Shown one piece after another: positions 13,216 to 25,930 of a stretch of DNA of 64,000 bases. The position numbers were made by a program, and so were the translations under genes. Where the stretch lies: assembly GCA_009617715.1 (NCBI GenBank), contig VTFK01000111.1, positions 744,001 through 808,000 of the forward strand, written 5' to 3'. The DNA is from Plectrocnemia conspersa. Lineage: Eukaryota > Arthropoda > Insecta > Trichoptera > Polycentropodidae. Numbering within the stretch: the stretch's first letter is position 1; each line of letters begins with the position of its first letter. Under the pieces are notes generated by a model. That model saw only the letters and a program-made list of their open reading frames with translations. It was not told the DNA's origin and made no database searches.

Positions 13216-14982
13216 TCATTTTATGCACTCGTGTACGAGTCTTGAAAGTATATTGTATAGTAGGCGTGAACTCAGATTTTCTTTAATTAAAAAAATTCTG
13301 AGATACCATCATGTTTGCCTCTACATGATAATGAGAGAAGGTAGTATGCTATTTCTATGTAATATCAAATCAAAAATAAATTATATTTTACTTCAAATTT
13401 TTGTAAAAAGAATCGTTTTATCCCATTGCATCGCAATGCAATGATTCGTCACCTTTTTGGGGAAAGCGAATTTTTTTATATGAAATATATGTACCATAAT
13501 TATTTATTTCGTCTAAAAAATAATATTTTATGTTACACTCCTTGAACAGAAATAGATTTCAGGGGAAAAACTGTTTGCCTAGGTAAACATAAAATTGATC
13601 CAATCAAAATAAATCGAAACAACCGTGGTTGATAGTACATCAATTAACAAAGTTTTTCAACATGAAATTTGGTATATTATTGCAAATTTTAAAAGTAAAA
13701 AGGTTACGGTATATCTAGATAAATTAAATAACACAGTAATCTAAGAACTTCCAGAAAATATCATCCATTAACTTATGAACATTTTTATGGGTGTTTGTTA
13801 TTTTGATAATTCCTTAGCATTTGGAAAACCGCAATGATCCACAAATTAAGAGACTAGGAGGAAAAGCTACAATTCGGATAAATTATTAGCGTATTAGTAT
13901 ATTGCTGTCATTAAGTTAAATATTTGAGGGAAAAAAAAAATTTGCGCTCGAAAGAATCTCTATGGAATAAAATCATGAACGAATAAATATGTTTTTTCTA
14001 TTACTAATATTTTCTAAATTAAAAAAATTGCAATGGTTATAAACTAGTTATTTGTGATTTATTAATATGTATGTTTAAATGCTTCTATAATTTTTTGTAC
14101 GAACGATTTATAAAATAATATAATATAATTGCACTCACCAAATTTTTCGGCGTCCTTTTTCTGCATACAACTGTCACACACATTTTTTTTTATAATTACA
14201 CTTATAAACCACACTATACACTTATATATATTTATTTTTATTATATACACTTTTTTTCATTTTTATGTATTTCGATACATATCTAAACACTCAAAATTTC
14301 ACAACTTCTGCACGTGTATGCTGTATCTTTTCTTATACCACGTGCAGAACAAACACGACACTTTCTTCTCACATATTTTCCAGCTTACCCGAAAGCTTTT
14401 CTGGTGGATCGACAGTACGATTATATGTGGTAGAAACTGATGAAATGTCTTCAGAATCGAACTATTTCACTGAATTCTGCACCATCCTTTAGCCATACTC
14501 AAAAGAAAATCTTTGAATTTAATTTTACCGTTACGATTCAAATTTCGATAGACACGGAACGAATTAAACAATGCGCTTTGAAATAAATAATAAACAAACT
14601 CTTTTGTTTATTCCGTTGTTTTTCAAAATATTAGGTAACTAAGTAGCGATAACAATCACAAGAAATCACTGATAGAGAATCAATTTTCGTGATACGTTTC
14701 GATCGATAATGCAGGAAAGAATTTACTGCATTTCTTCGATTATTATATCTTTGTAAAATTCCTAAATTCGGGATGCTTGATATACTCTAATAGATGAATT
14801 TTCAAAAGGTATGACTCAATATAATAATGCGAAAAATCATAAGGAAGCTTAATATTAAATTTCAATAAAAATCTTATTTGATTTACAAGTTATAGGGAAT
14901 TTACTAAAACAGATAATTGTTTGTTTTATTCTACGAAATCACCCGGCAACCAAGCAAACTTCGGCAAAAAAATCCCCGGGCG
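13216..14982 (-). mobile_element. piggyBac-like element, internally deleted copy
   Basis: On the minus strand this carries the 5' end (GTTTACCGCCCGGGG, near 14970-14990), the 5' non-coding region, then the C-terminal transposase part (about 14520-14062) and the 3' region. Compared with the copy at 19760-22540 it lacks roughly 1.1 kb covering the N-terminal and catalytic parts. The 5' TTAA has decayed to GTAA, and the 3' terminal word is replaced. It is non-autonomous and probably old. Confidence 0.7.
14062..14520 (-). pseudogene. piggyBac-like transposase, C-terminal remnant
   Basis: The minus strand aligns throughout with 21397-21850 of the other copy, including the Cys-rich zinc-binding segment typical of the C-terminus of piggyBac transposases. 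Frames are disrupted and the upstream catalytic part is missing, so no functional protein is expected. Confidence 0.6.
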
Positions 14983-15984
14983 GTAAACTGTTAATATTAA
15001 TTGCATTTTTTTTATAAATTGCACTTAAATAATGTTTAAGCGCTGTATTTTTATTCTTATCAGATCTTTTCTTTATTTTAAACTTTGCTAAAAAATAAAA
15101 TTTTGCAAAACCTTATTCAAATATTATATATTTAATTTTTAATGCTGAAGGGCGATTTTCTCATTAAAAGTCTATGTTAATAAAAACTCAATTTTCGGTG
15201 TCAAAACTTTTATTCAGATTTTCATAATTCGAATATGGCATTACATTAAAAATTTGATAATTATATTATGGTGCTTTATCTGTGTCCTATACTTTTCCTT
15301 TGTAATGATACTTAATATTTCAAAGTAATCTGTTTTCCTACTCTTCCTGATATCAAAAGCTCCCGGTCCTTGTGCGACAATTTTAAAAATACTTTCCGTA
15401 AGATTTCTGTATTACTATAAATGCCCTTGCTCTAGCAAAAAGTGATATTTTATGAATAATTGCAATAAAGGATGCACCCAATACTCTTTTATTTTTTCTC
15501 CTTAAAATTAAAAATGCTAATATTGCAATTTTTTGACGTGCAGTCTGCACGAATATACTGCTCAAGTCAAATTGCTCGGCTTGGTATTTTTTTTTATAAC
15601 TAAATCGTGATTTTATTTTTTTAATTAATTAATTATTTCTATTTAAATTTTTTGTAAATATATTTTTTATATATTTAAATGTATATATATTATATGTATG
15701 TAATTTTACGTGTAAAATTGTTATTTACCTAAGCATAAACTCGCCTAAGTATGCCAATACGCTGCAGTTTCTCGATAATAACCGTTATTGCAGCATAGGT
15801 AGAAACAAAAACAACATACAATCGTATTTTCGTGCGACGTATATGACTCGGCTCTAGCACGCACGAATGTATGTGTATTAAATTTGGAATCACTGACGTT
15901 CACTGTTATAGCTCTTATTTTTTTATTTAACCACATATTTATTTGAAATAATTATTCATAAATATCTCTATAATCACTTTCGGC
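14983..15984. other. AT-rich DNA between mobile elements
   Basis: Nothing recognised. Short frames at 15383-15565 and 15745-15936 show no family signature. Confidence 0.5.
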
Positions 15985-17340
15985 AAATTTTGTTAGACCA
16001 ACAGCACGAGTTTCATTCAGCCCGTTCCACTGTTACTAATCTTCTGTCGTTCACCAAAATGGTGACAACTTCTCTCGATGCGGGAATTCAAGTAGACGTC
16101 GTGTATACAGATTTTGAGAAAGCCTTTGACAATGTTTGTCATAGGTTATTATTAAAAAAATTGTCGAACCTCGGTTGCTCAGATAATTTAACTCGGTTAT
16201 TCTCGAGTTATTTAAGCAATCGTAGACAGTTTGTAACCTATGGTGGACGATTGTCAAAAGAATATTTTACCCCTTCGGGGGCTCCTCAAGGATCCAATCT
16301 GGGACCTCTGCTTTTTGTGTTATTTATTAATGACATAAATACAGCAATTAAAAATTCAAGTTTTCTTCTCTACGCAGATGATTTAAAATTATATAAATGC
16401 ATTCGATCTGTTTTGGAGAAAGTGATTTAGATTCTCTGTGGAGATGGGCTTCCATTAACCGTTTGCCCTTTAGTGTCGGAAAGTGCCATACTGTGTAATT
16501 TTCTCGATCCCGTTCGCCATCAGCTTATTTCTACCATCTCGGTGGTAACATTTTTACTAGAGAAACTTCCACTAAAGATCTCGGAATCACTTTCGAGAGC
16601 AAATGGAGGTTCTCTCAACACATACACGACGTCTGTGATTCTTTCAAGATGCTCGGCTTTGTTATGAGGAATGCCTTTCACTTTGACGATCCGTCAGTTA
16701 TTCGCATCCTCTATGACACCTTAGTTCGTAGCATTCTTGAATCGGGATCTATAATTTGGAATCCCCGAATAGCCAAATATTCCCTTTTAGTGGAAAAAAT
16801 TCAAAAAAGGTATTTAAGATACCTTTACAAAAAGACATTTTGTTATTATCCGTACTTATATCCCAGCGCCTTTCTTTTAGGAGCGTTGGGATATGATTCG
16901 CTGAGTTCTCGCAGAAAGCTATATGTCGCTAAGCATTTTTTCAAATTACTAAAAGATGCTGTCGACAATCCAGCTATTCTCGAGGAATTCCAGTTTTGGG
17001 TTCCAGAACATTTTCGAGAATCACAATCGAGACCTCTTTTGATGAACGTTAGGGCTAGGACATCCGCATTTGCCGACTCGCCTATAGCTGTGGCCATCCG
17101 GCTCCTAAATACGCTGGCATTACATATTGACTTATTTAGTGTTAGCTACGAGGATCTGATCCAGTTTGTATCATTTAATTTTGATATTTTATAATGTTTT
17201 GTTATGTTTAAGTATTGTTATATTTATGACAATATATATGTTTTTTTATGTTTTATAAATTTAAAATTTGTTTTCGACCATCGTGACGCATTGGGGCAAC
17301 CTGTTAGGCCACGATGGTCTTAATTTAATCTAAAAAAAAA
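15985..17340 (+). mobile_element. non-LTR retrotransposon, 5'-truncated
   Basis: This is the 3' part of a LINE-type element: reverse transcriptase core, C-terminal region, then a 3' untranslated tail containing GTGACGCATTGGGG and ending in an A-rich tract (about 17330-17345). The 5' end starts at a word equivalent to LLDQQH just before the HGFR-type motif of the polymerase. Related tails or fragments in the window are at 7745-7832, 8241-9210, 17520-17670 and 32765-33010, so this family has been active repeatedly at this locus. Target-site duplications were not identified. Confidence 0.85.
15990..17194 (+). pseudogene. LINE reverse transcriptase, broken by frameshifts
   Basis: The first segment (15990-16430, 146 residues) shows the polymerase motifs in order. 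YTDFEKAFD is motif A with the first catalytic Asp. SGAPQGSNLGPLLF is motif B. YADD at residues 128-131 is motif C with the catalytic Asp pair. A shifted segment follows (around 16473-16667), then a 181-residue stretch (16649-17194) that reads as the usual C-terminal region of Jockey/CR1-like LINE ORF2, with LVRSILESGS and IQKRYLRYL type words. At least two frame changes and a stop after the YADD segment inactivate it. The endonuclease domain is absent through 5' truncation. The exact clade cannot be fixed by eye. Confidence 0.85.
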
Positions 17341-17519
17341 AATATACCAGTCATTGATTTGATGAGAATACATTTACGACAGGATTTTTATCGCCAATTT
17401 TATTTATATAAACGAGCATCGACAACCGTTCGCCGGTTAGGTTAGGTTCGCTATCTTATTTTTAAACTTAATATAAACCGAACATTCACTGGTTACAATC
17501 ATATTTTTCTTCCAACTTC

Positions 17520-17670
17520 CTTCCTGGAGTCTTCCAATAACACATTGACCTGTTTAATGTTAGCTACGAGGAAATAGTCCAGTTCGTATCATTTTAATGC
17601 ATAGTTTGTAACCTGTTGTAACGCATTGGGCTCACGCCTGACATCAGATTTAATTAAATATATTTACTTA
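17520..17670 (+). mobile_element. second copy of the same LINE 3' end
   Basis: ACATTGACCTGTTTAATGTT, GCTACGAGGA and CCAGTTCGTATCATTT repeat the words at 17126-17175. They are followed by AACGCATTGGG and an A/T-rich tail. This is a 5'-truncated copy about 200 bp downstream of the larger one. Between them (about 17437) is a GGTTAGGTTAGGTT word. Confidence 0.7.
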
Positions 17671-18869
17671 GATTCCATGCCTTCTATCACATACAGCAAA
17701 ACTGTCATGTTTTATTATGTCAATTAATGTATCATTATGCGATTACACTGTATTTATATAGTGCGAGCACATGCATGAGCGCAACGCTATGTGCGTGCAT
17801 TAAGTTATTATGTTACTTATTTTTGTTCAACGATATATACAAAACGTCTAAACCTAGCAGGTGGGAATGATCTACTGATCTATTCTTATACACCGAAGTG
17901 TCTGCATCTATCTTATTTTAATGATAAATAAATGCAAATGCTTATTATTTTCCAATATAATAACTTTGCTATTTAATTAAAGTGTTCTTAGGTTATATCC
18001 TTATGAATCGCTCTGCTAAAGTAAAGTCACATTTGATGCTTTTGTGATACTATTATAAAAAAATGTTTCAAGAACGCTAGCATTAAAAAATGATCCGCCT
18101 CAAACCAATCTCCTATATGAGATATTACATAATCTCATATATTTTTTACAGTATGTAAATGATGTATGCGTGCATATATACATATGTATGTTGATGTATT
18201 TTTTTGGCCCATACGCGAATTTTGATAAATAGTATTTGTTAATGCGGCATGAAGCCCGTCATGCAAATTGTGCGCATGCAGGGACCGAATGCAAGTCGAT
18301 TTATCTTTGTCCGGGACACACGCGGAAGCACTACACCCATCTACGGCCATCTAAAAACGAAACTGAACATGCGCAGATAGCGATAAGGGTTAATAATGCA
18401 AAGCGATTCGATTGTGAATAATAAAACAGCAATTTCATTTCGCCGCTGCTATATGTACAATATATAAATGATGGATAGATTGAATCGGATAGTTAGATGG
18501 GCTGTTTTGTTTTGCTATGGGATATTGCGGATAATGGTTATAAATGGTTTAGAAGATTGGTTTTGAGAGCGCAGATTGTTTCAAGTCGTGATGTTGTGAA
18601 CAAGTTGTGGGTGAATAATTTGATTATATTGGTTAACATATTCTAAATTTACTTGATTTTTTTTTCAGTTTCACTTATGCTTTACGATGTATTATATATT
18701 ATACAAACAATAATTATACTATAAAATATTTGAATAAGAAAAAAACAAATATGTTGCACATCTAAATAAAACCATTTTCCCAGCTCCTCATAGATATCGC
18801 CGAAAATATCTATAGCGTGCTTAATGAGAAGCTAGCTTATAGAAGGGTACACAAGCGCTAATGTCCTAA
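17671..18869. other. intergenic DNA, no gene seen
   Basis: No coding or RNA signal was seen. Around 18240-18420 composition is more balanced and open frames appear on both strands, but neither shows a recognisable family. Confidence 0.5.
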
Positions 18870-19330
18870 ACATGGCCACCAATAGCGAACCCAGACCCTA
18901 GAAAAACAAAGATTCCGAGCCTCGTGACAAAAATGGCATTTTATATATTTCTTAACATCGTATTATAATTTTTTAAATAAATAATAATAGGTACAAGTTA
19001 ACCCTTTCTCTGCTACAAATAAATATAAAAGTTAACCACTAGTCATATTTCATGCGAAATATTTTAATTAAGCTTAAAAAAATATATAAAATATATATTC
19101 ATAATGTTGACTTAATATTTAGTCGTGATTTTTGCTGCTCAGTGTTGCCATATAGTGAATCGCGGTAAAAACGCTCGAATATAAAACGTTTATATAAAGA
19201 CTTTTTACAAAAATATTACGAGTGAGAATCGAATAAAGTACATCTAAACCGAATATTGTTCAATAGAAGAGCGCAAAAACAATTAACACTTCTCAGAAGG
19301 CAAAAATTCACGTCAAAAGCAATAAAATCG
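18870..19330 (+). repeat. dispersed repeat, copy 1
   Basis: This segment is collinear with 59716-60065. Shared landmarks are ATGACAAAAATG-type text, AAATAATAATAGGTAC, GTTAACCCTTTCT, GGAAATATTTTAATTA-like text, TGCTGCTCAGTGTTGCCATA and AAAAGCAATAAAATCGT. The right part merges with the fold-back element below, so the two may be one family. Confidence 0.7.
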
Positions 19331-19660
19331 TGCCGTCACCGTCGCAGTGAGAACGCTCGGTAATCTGGCGTTCATACTACGACTTTAAAAATAATATTAC
19401 AAATTAAATGAGGAACATATAAACCGAATTTTACCCAATAGAAGAGCGCAAAAAACAATTATCACTTCTCAGAAGTCAAAAATCCACGTCAAAAGCAATA
19501 AAATCGTGCCGTCAACGTCGCAGTGGGAACGCTCGTTACCGAGCGTTCCCACTGCGACGGCGCCGACACGATTTTATTGCTTTTGACGTGAATTTTTGCC
19601 TTCTGAGAAGTGATAATTGTTATTGCGCTCTCCTATTGACCAAAATTCGGTTTAAATATA
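19141..19660. mobile_element. compound fold-back / MITE-like element
   Basis: A unit of about 130 bp occurs twice in direct orientation (about 19240-19365 and 19420-19545) and once inverted (about 19541-19655). Each carries CTTCTCAGAAG and AAAAGCAATAAAATCGTGCC. The inner ends, GGGAACGCTCG and CGAGCGTTCCC, meet almost back to back at about 19525-19555, giving a near-perfect cruciform centre. No coding capacity was seen. Single arms occur at 3820 and about 60020. Confidence 0.7.
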
Positions 19661-19759
19661 CTTTGATATATTTGCGTATGTTATCTATTTTAATATATTA
19701 AGAAAATTTCTCAAAATAAAAATAATGTAATTGCTTTTTTTTTTTCGTTAACAGTTTAA

Positions 19760-22540
19760 CGCCCGTGCTTTTTTTTTGTCGGAATTTGCTTAGTTGTCGT
19801 ACGATTTGATGGGATAATGGCCAATAATTATCTTTTTTTAGTAAATTTCTAATAACTTATAAATAAAAAATATTTTATATATAACTTTCTTATGATTTTT
19901 TGCATAAATATTTTGTCGAATATGTCATTTAACCAGTGTTTCTAAATTTATAAGTCACATAATTGGTGATAAAACTTATTCAAATATATTATTATATATA
20001 ATATATATTACAATCAATATTTTTCTTAAAAGGTAAATCGCCAATTTTGCATACCTTTTGAGAATTCATCTATTATTACCGAATTCTGTATTTCCATACA
20101 AATAAAAAAAAATATAATTTTAAGGAATGCAGTATAAGTCTCTTCTGAATTATCGATCGAAATGTATCGCGAAAATTTCTCTTCTCTCAGTGATCTTTTG
20201 CGATTGTGATTTTAGTTTAAAAAAATATTTTCATTCACCCCAAAATGGACGAAAGAGATGAAACCATTTTAGAAAATTTTGAAGACGCGTTGTCCAACGC
20301 CCTAGTGATTGTGATATGTGCAAAAGTAATTTTAATTTAAGTGTACTTGAACATGACTGGAGTAAATTTGATTCAACAAGGGATTATCAAGATTTCGAAG
20401 GTATTTTAGTGGTACAAGTTTTACCCAACAATAGTGAAAGCGTCGAAGAAGTGGTCAATTTATTTATTGGCGATTATTTGCTTGAAAGAATAGTTTCGGA
20501 AACAAATTTATATATTCGGCAAACATCTCACAAATATAAAAATATAGAAAAAACGCACAATGGAACAACGTGACAGTAAATGAATTGAAAAAGTAGTTTA
20601 GTTTACTTATTATAATGTGTATAGTTCATATTTAAATGATTATTGATCAACGAACCCTCTAGTTGAGACGGAAATATTTTGAAAAACTGTGTCAAGAAAT
20701 AGATTTAGACAAATTTTGATTTTTTTGCATTTTATTATTAATACAACAATTTAAAATAATGCAGATTGACTGGCAAAAGCAAAAACTGATTTTTGATTAC
20801 ATTTTAGGCAAATTCAATAATGTTTTCAAGCCAAAGCAAAACGTTTCCCTGGATGAGGGAATGATTCTATGGTTATGTACTAATTTTTGGATATTCAGTC
20901 CTATGAAAATAACCAAATATGAATATTAAATATAATGATTTACGGGTCAGATACTGGTTATATTTGTAATTTTAAATTATACACCAAAAATGCAGGAAGA
21001 TTCGTAAACACGATGATGAATGTATTAAATCGAAATCTGGACAAGTGGCACCGTGTTGATGCTGACATTTCTTATAATAGCGTTTTACTCGCGAAAGATA
21101 TATTTTCACGGAAAACAGAACTTTGTGGAACTATCCGGAAAAATAAGGGTCTGCCAGAATTCCTCAAAAATATAAAATTAAGGCCCCTACAGATGAAACA
21201 TGCCAGAAAAGGTTAAATGCTTATTCAAGTTTAAAAAATAGATTTTCAAAATGCTATCTTATGATTGACACGGAAAAAACAAATAAAACAACCAACCTTA
21301 CAATATAAAATTTTGAAAAAAAATAGAATAAACAAAAGAAGTTGTTTATTATTTATTTCAATGCGCATTGTTTAATTCGTTCGCGTCTATCAAACTTTGT
21401 ATCGTAACGGTAAAATTAAATTTAAAGATTTTCTTTTGAGTATAGCTAAAGGATGGATACAGAATTCAGTGAAATATATCGATTCTAAAGACATTTCACC
21501 AGTTTCTATCACATATTACTGTACTGTCGATCCACCAGAAAAGCTTTCGGGTAAGCTGAAAAATCATCAGCTAATAAAAATAAAAAGTGAGGATAAATGT
21601 GTGAGAAGAAAATGTCGTGTTTGTTCTGCACGTGGAATAAGAAAAGATACAGCATACAGGTGCAGAATTTGTGAAATTTTGAGTGTTTATATATGTATCA
21701 AAATACATAAAAATGAAAAAAGTGTATATAATAAAAATAAATATAAATAAGTGTATAGTGTGGTTTCTAAGTGTAATAATAAAAATAAATGTGTGTGACA
21801 GTTGTATGCAGAAAAAGGAAGCCGAAAAATTTGGTGAGTGCAAATTATATTATATTATTTTATAAATCGTTCGAACAAAAAATTATAGAAGCATTTAAAC
21901 ATACATATTAATAAATTACAAATAACTTATTTGTAACCATTGCATATATTTTCAATTTAGAAAATATTATCAAAATAACAAACACCCATAAAAATGTTCA
22001 TAAGTTAATGGATGATATTTTCTGGAAGTTCTTAGATTACTGTGTTATTTAATTTATCAAGATAAACAGTAACCTTTTTACTTTTAAAATTTGCAATAAT
22101 ATACCGAATTTCATGTTGAAAAACTTTGTTAATTGATGTGCTATCAACTGCGGATGTTTCGATTTTTTTTATTTGATCAATTTTATGTTACCTAGGCAAA
22201 CAGTTTTTCCCCTGAAATCTATTTCTGTTCAAGGAATGTAACATAAAATAATATTTTTTAGACGAAATAAATAATTGTGGTTCACATATTTCATATAAAA
22301 AAATTCGCGTGCCCCAAAAAGGCGACGAATCATTGCATTGCGGCGCAATGGTATAAAACGATTCTTTTTACAAAAATTTTAGGTAAAAATAAATTATATT
22401 TTATTTGATATTACATACAAATATCAATATAAAATATATATTATTTGATATTATAAGAAAACGCATGACGCAATACTCAAACCAGAGTTCATGGCTACTA
22501 TACAATATATTTTTAAAACTCGTACACGAGTCCACGGGCG
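19760..22540 (+). mobile_element. piggyBac-like DNA transposon, decayed
   Basis: The element is bounded by TTAA on both sides (19756-19759 and 22541-22544), the target duplicated by the piggyBac superfamily. The inverted termini CGCCCGTG (19760-19767) and CACGGGCG (22533-22540) match exactly. The length of about 2.78 kb is normal for the family. It encloses a broken transposase gene and AT-rich non-coding ends. It is the most complete of three related copies in the window; the others are at 13216-14982 and 12251-12740 in opposite orientation. Confidence 0.85.
20244..21750 (+). pseudogene. piggyBac-like transposase, multiply frameshifted
   Basis: Piggybac transposases cut and paste DNA at TTAA using a DDD catalytic triad and a C-terminal Cys-rich domain. 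The likely start is ATG at 20244 (MDERDETILENF). After a frameshift comes 20316-20573, with the acidic N-terminal region and a segment resembling the LIEKIVEETN-type helix of the family. At about 20850, KQNVSLDEGMILW matches the conserved SIDE-M region that holds a catalytic Asp. The segment 20935-21216 contains GTIRKNKGLPE, the counterpart of a well conserved family motif. The segment 21397-21750 ends in a Cys-rich region (CRVCSARGIRKDTAYRCRIC). Several stops and frameshifts rule out activity. Confidence 0.8.
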
Positions 22541-22860
22541 TTAAGCTGATAACATAAAAATTATTTCACTCAACGATTTTCTCTCTAAAATTTGTATCAA
22601 CTAATGATTAAATTTTCTTGACGTCAATTTGTCCTAGCATTTTTTATATCAACATCAAATCCCTTATGTATTGTGGTGTTTGAAAAATTTATCGCCCTAA
22701 ATTCACTGCCAGCAATTAATTGCTAGCAGTTTACCGCCACGTCAATTAATAATTTATTTAAATTTATTGGTCATTTTAAATTTAAATATGTTATTTTTAC
22801 TATCCGCGCAGTGAATAAATGTAGTTTCACTGATATTGATCGATGGGATTAGAAATAAAT
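22541..22860 (+). repeat. flank duplicated with the piggyBac-like element
   Basis: This flank matches 12840-13215 in reverse complement. It contains AGCAATTAATTGCTAGCAG, with the palindrome AGCAATTAATTGCT, and GCAGTTTACCGCC. Because it lies outside the TTAA boundary, the shared flank implies either segmental duplication or insertion of the transposon into an older repeat. A short third relative is at 23680-23745. Confidence 0.6.
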
Positions 22861-24165
22861 TGAAAAAATTAGACTCGGGCTTTAAGCTGTATTGCAAATG
22901 ATCATCTGTTAGTGCTGACCTGAAAAGACACATTTGGTTTAATTTCTTAGATTTTTTATTTCAGCATGTCATCACTTTGCATATTATTAATTTCCAAATA
23001 AATGTAAAGTAAAAGTATTTTTTAAATCGAAATGTATGCTGCACTTGCATTAAGATTAAAAAACCGCTGTTAAAACTGCACTTTGCTGTTAAAAAAATAT
23101 ATCCACTACATATTTTCGTGGAAATAGACATTTCACTTATTTTAAATTTTTTGACACCATGAAAAACACATAAAGCAGCTTGTTTTAAATAGTGATTCAA
23201 TCAACGATAGTTATCGTAGAAATGACTTTACCGCAGTGTAAGTTTAATATATCGATGACTTAAAGTTTAAAATTAACTCCATATTTTGCAAATTTACAGT
23301 AGAAACAAAAAACTAAATAGACAACTTGATAATAAAAAAATAAAACAATATTTTAATATTTTTGATATTAAATTTTAGTGTTTAATTGGAAATTTTGGAG
23401 ATTGCAATTTTTTGAGCATGTGTATTTCGATAAAAGGTACAAGATGACTTTGTTAAATAATTTTTACCCAAAAGTGGAGATAGCAAATTTACACTTTAAG
23501 CCATCGATATGAGCACTCTTTTACATTATAGTTTTAATTTAAATTTATTAAAAATCTAGTGATATTTTTAGAAAATGATTATGTCCAAAGTCATTCAGTA
23601 TTCAATAATAGAGAAAAATTTCAATCACTCTTCATAATTTAAAAATCTCAATAAAACATTATCATGACTGAGCCACAGTCTAGAAAATTTATTGCCTACA
23701 ATTCACCACCAGCAATTAATCACTAGCAGTTTACCAATTACCGAGGCAGTAAGCTCCTCAATGTTGACAATTTGAAAAAAGACTAACCATTCGAACTGAT
23801 CCAATTATCTTTACTGGAACTCATTTGATATTAGTGTTTATAATCTTTTGGACGCCAATGAGGGGACATGATGTTTCAAAAAAACATAAATTATTAGAAT
23901 TAATTGTTGGTCATGGGTAAAGTCCAGTTTTAATAACAATAAAAAAATATTCACAATATAAATTCTGATTTGTTTTTACTTTCTGAAAAAATCCAGTCCA
24001 GTGTGCTAATTTTTTTATCATAAAATGATACACGCAATTCCAAATACAGCATGAGAAACTTAGGTGAATAAGAAGTAAGTAAATCAGCTTTAAGAAAGCA
24101 ACGGGAAACTATCCCCAGTGAGGAAGTAGCGAAAAATATATTATATTGTTCATAGAAGAAGTATG
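22861..24165. other. AT-rich intergenic DNA
   Basis: Nothing was recognised except the short repeat relative at about 23680-23745, which has GCAATTAATCACTAGCAGTTT. Confidence 0.5.
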
Positions 24166-24372
24166 AAACAACACAGATCTGCTTTAGCAAATCTTGGCAG
24201 ACCCTCGCGTCCCCGGGGAGGTCGAGTCTCAAAGTCAGCGGGGGCGCCCTCGGGGGCGTCCGCCCCCTTTGCCGGTCAATTGAACTGTTTATTCAGCCGC
24301 CGATGGGGTGAAGTGACCCGACAATCTCGCGCCCCCGGGTCACATAAATCAGAACGTGACAGCGTCGCGTGA
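24166..24372. promoter_or_regulatory. strongly GC-rich island
   Basis: This stretch contains CpG-rich words such as GGGGGCGCCC and CGGGGGCGTCCGCCCCC. An open frame on the plus strand (24163-24372) is a by-product of the composition and has no family signature. It is a candidate conserved non-coding element. Confidence 0.35.
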
Positions 24373-25317
24373 ACCAAACACTATTTGTAACATTCGATGT
24401 AACACAACAATTCTTATCAACACTTAGCACTTTGAGTTATTTAAAAAAAACATGTACGTATATTCATCCACAAAAAAGTAATATAATAAAACATTTTAAT
24501 ATTTTACAACATTAGTGATTACATCTAAAGCAGAAAATCATAAAAATATTTTTCTGCTCTTACTAGCAACATTTGGTAATATCACTGCTTCAGCATGTTT
24601 ATGCCGATTATATGCAACTATTCTTATATGCAATATTTTTTATTTCTTAGTCCACATCGAGTCTATTTGTTTTATCGTATTGCGGCGCTTTTAACACTTT
24701 TTTTTTAATTATTCAATGTATTCAGTGTTTATTTTTCTTGCATATAATCTGAGCAGATAAGCTTTAAAACTTATTTATATATATTGCTTTTAAAAGTTAT
24801 ATTATATTTGCTTCATCGCATCTTTTCGTCCATTAGGGTGCTAAGGTACGACTTCATGGATGATCGTTATCGATTTATGTATTGAAATTAAATCCCACCC
24901 ACCATTTCAGTGTCACAGAAACGCGTAAAATTAGGATATAGAATATTAATCCTAGAACATTACCTTGAGGTACCCCATCTGATATTTTTTAGAACAGTAA
25001 ATATATACATCTTGCTTGTTTTTCTATAAATCTTAAAGTACCTTGAAATAATGTAAAATACTGTAACAGTAACTTTATGGCTTAAGTAAAAGTGTTCTTA
25101 TTTTAAATTCTAGCCTTATAAGAAGCTCAAGCGATAAATATTTTTAGGCATTTTTTAAATTAATCATCATATTTTTTAGCCTATGTTTTTTATTTTGTGA
25201 CAACCCTAAATATTTATTATGCAATTAGAAATTTTTTTTTTATCTATTAATTTTTTGTTAAATTATAATTCTTCCGTTTGAATTTCTCACTACGTAACTA
25301 TATTATTTCAAGTGTTT
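24373..25317. other. AT-rich intergenic DNA, nothing recognised
   Basis: No gene, structured RNA or defined repeat was seen. Confidence 0.5.
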
Positions 25318-25930
25318 TTAGCGTTTTTTATTAGTCGATTTGAAATTTGCAAATTGCTCGTTATCTATCGGTTGATGTTTAGCATCGCTATCACAAAATG
25401 TGAACAGACTTTTTAAAACTATTCTAATGTAATTTTGATACCATCTACATAAAATAAATAATGAATATTTATTATTGTTTAAGAAATAATAAAAATAATG
25501 ACTCTTCACTTTCGCAAATATTTAAAGAGCAAATTCTTTATGTAGTACAATTAGATTATTCATAAATAGAAGATTATAAAATTTTCATCCAAAATTTCTT
25601 GATGCTTTCAAGTTTATATTCCGCGACAGTTGACAATGTTAGGCACTTTCTGTTAATCCTTTGACTCATAGTAGAAACACATCTTTGCTGTTAACAATAT
25701 ATTGGGACGAGTGAGCCGTTTCACATGTTTTCACGGTAATCAAATTCATATATTAAATTGTTCTACGCTCACGGACAATGGTGAAACAAGAGTGATTCTG
25801 ATATATTTTTTTGGCAATTTTTTCTATCTTACTTTGGTTTAATGACAAGATTTATTCTTGAGAGTGGACTTTAAAATTGAGATACAACTTTATATAAATT
25901 ACATTAGTTACATTAGTCATTAGTTACATC
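25318..25930 (-). repeat. long dispersed repeat, partner of 37750-38330
   Basis: The reverse complement of this region follows 37750-38330 over nearly 600 bp. Landmarks include ATCGGTTGATG / CATCAACCGAT, TTGACTCATAGTAGAAAC / GTTTCTACTATGAGTCAA, CAATATATTG followed by GACGAGTGAGC, and AAAATTGAGATACAA. Gaps and mismatches are frequent. There is no coding capacity or obvious termini. The two copies are about 12 kb apart in inverted orientation. Class unknown. Confidence 0.7.

Noticed and set aside
24163..24372. 69-residue frame in a GC island
   Set aside because: Low-information GC-rich translation without recognisable domain or exon signals.
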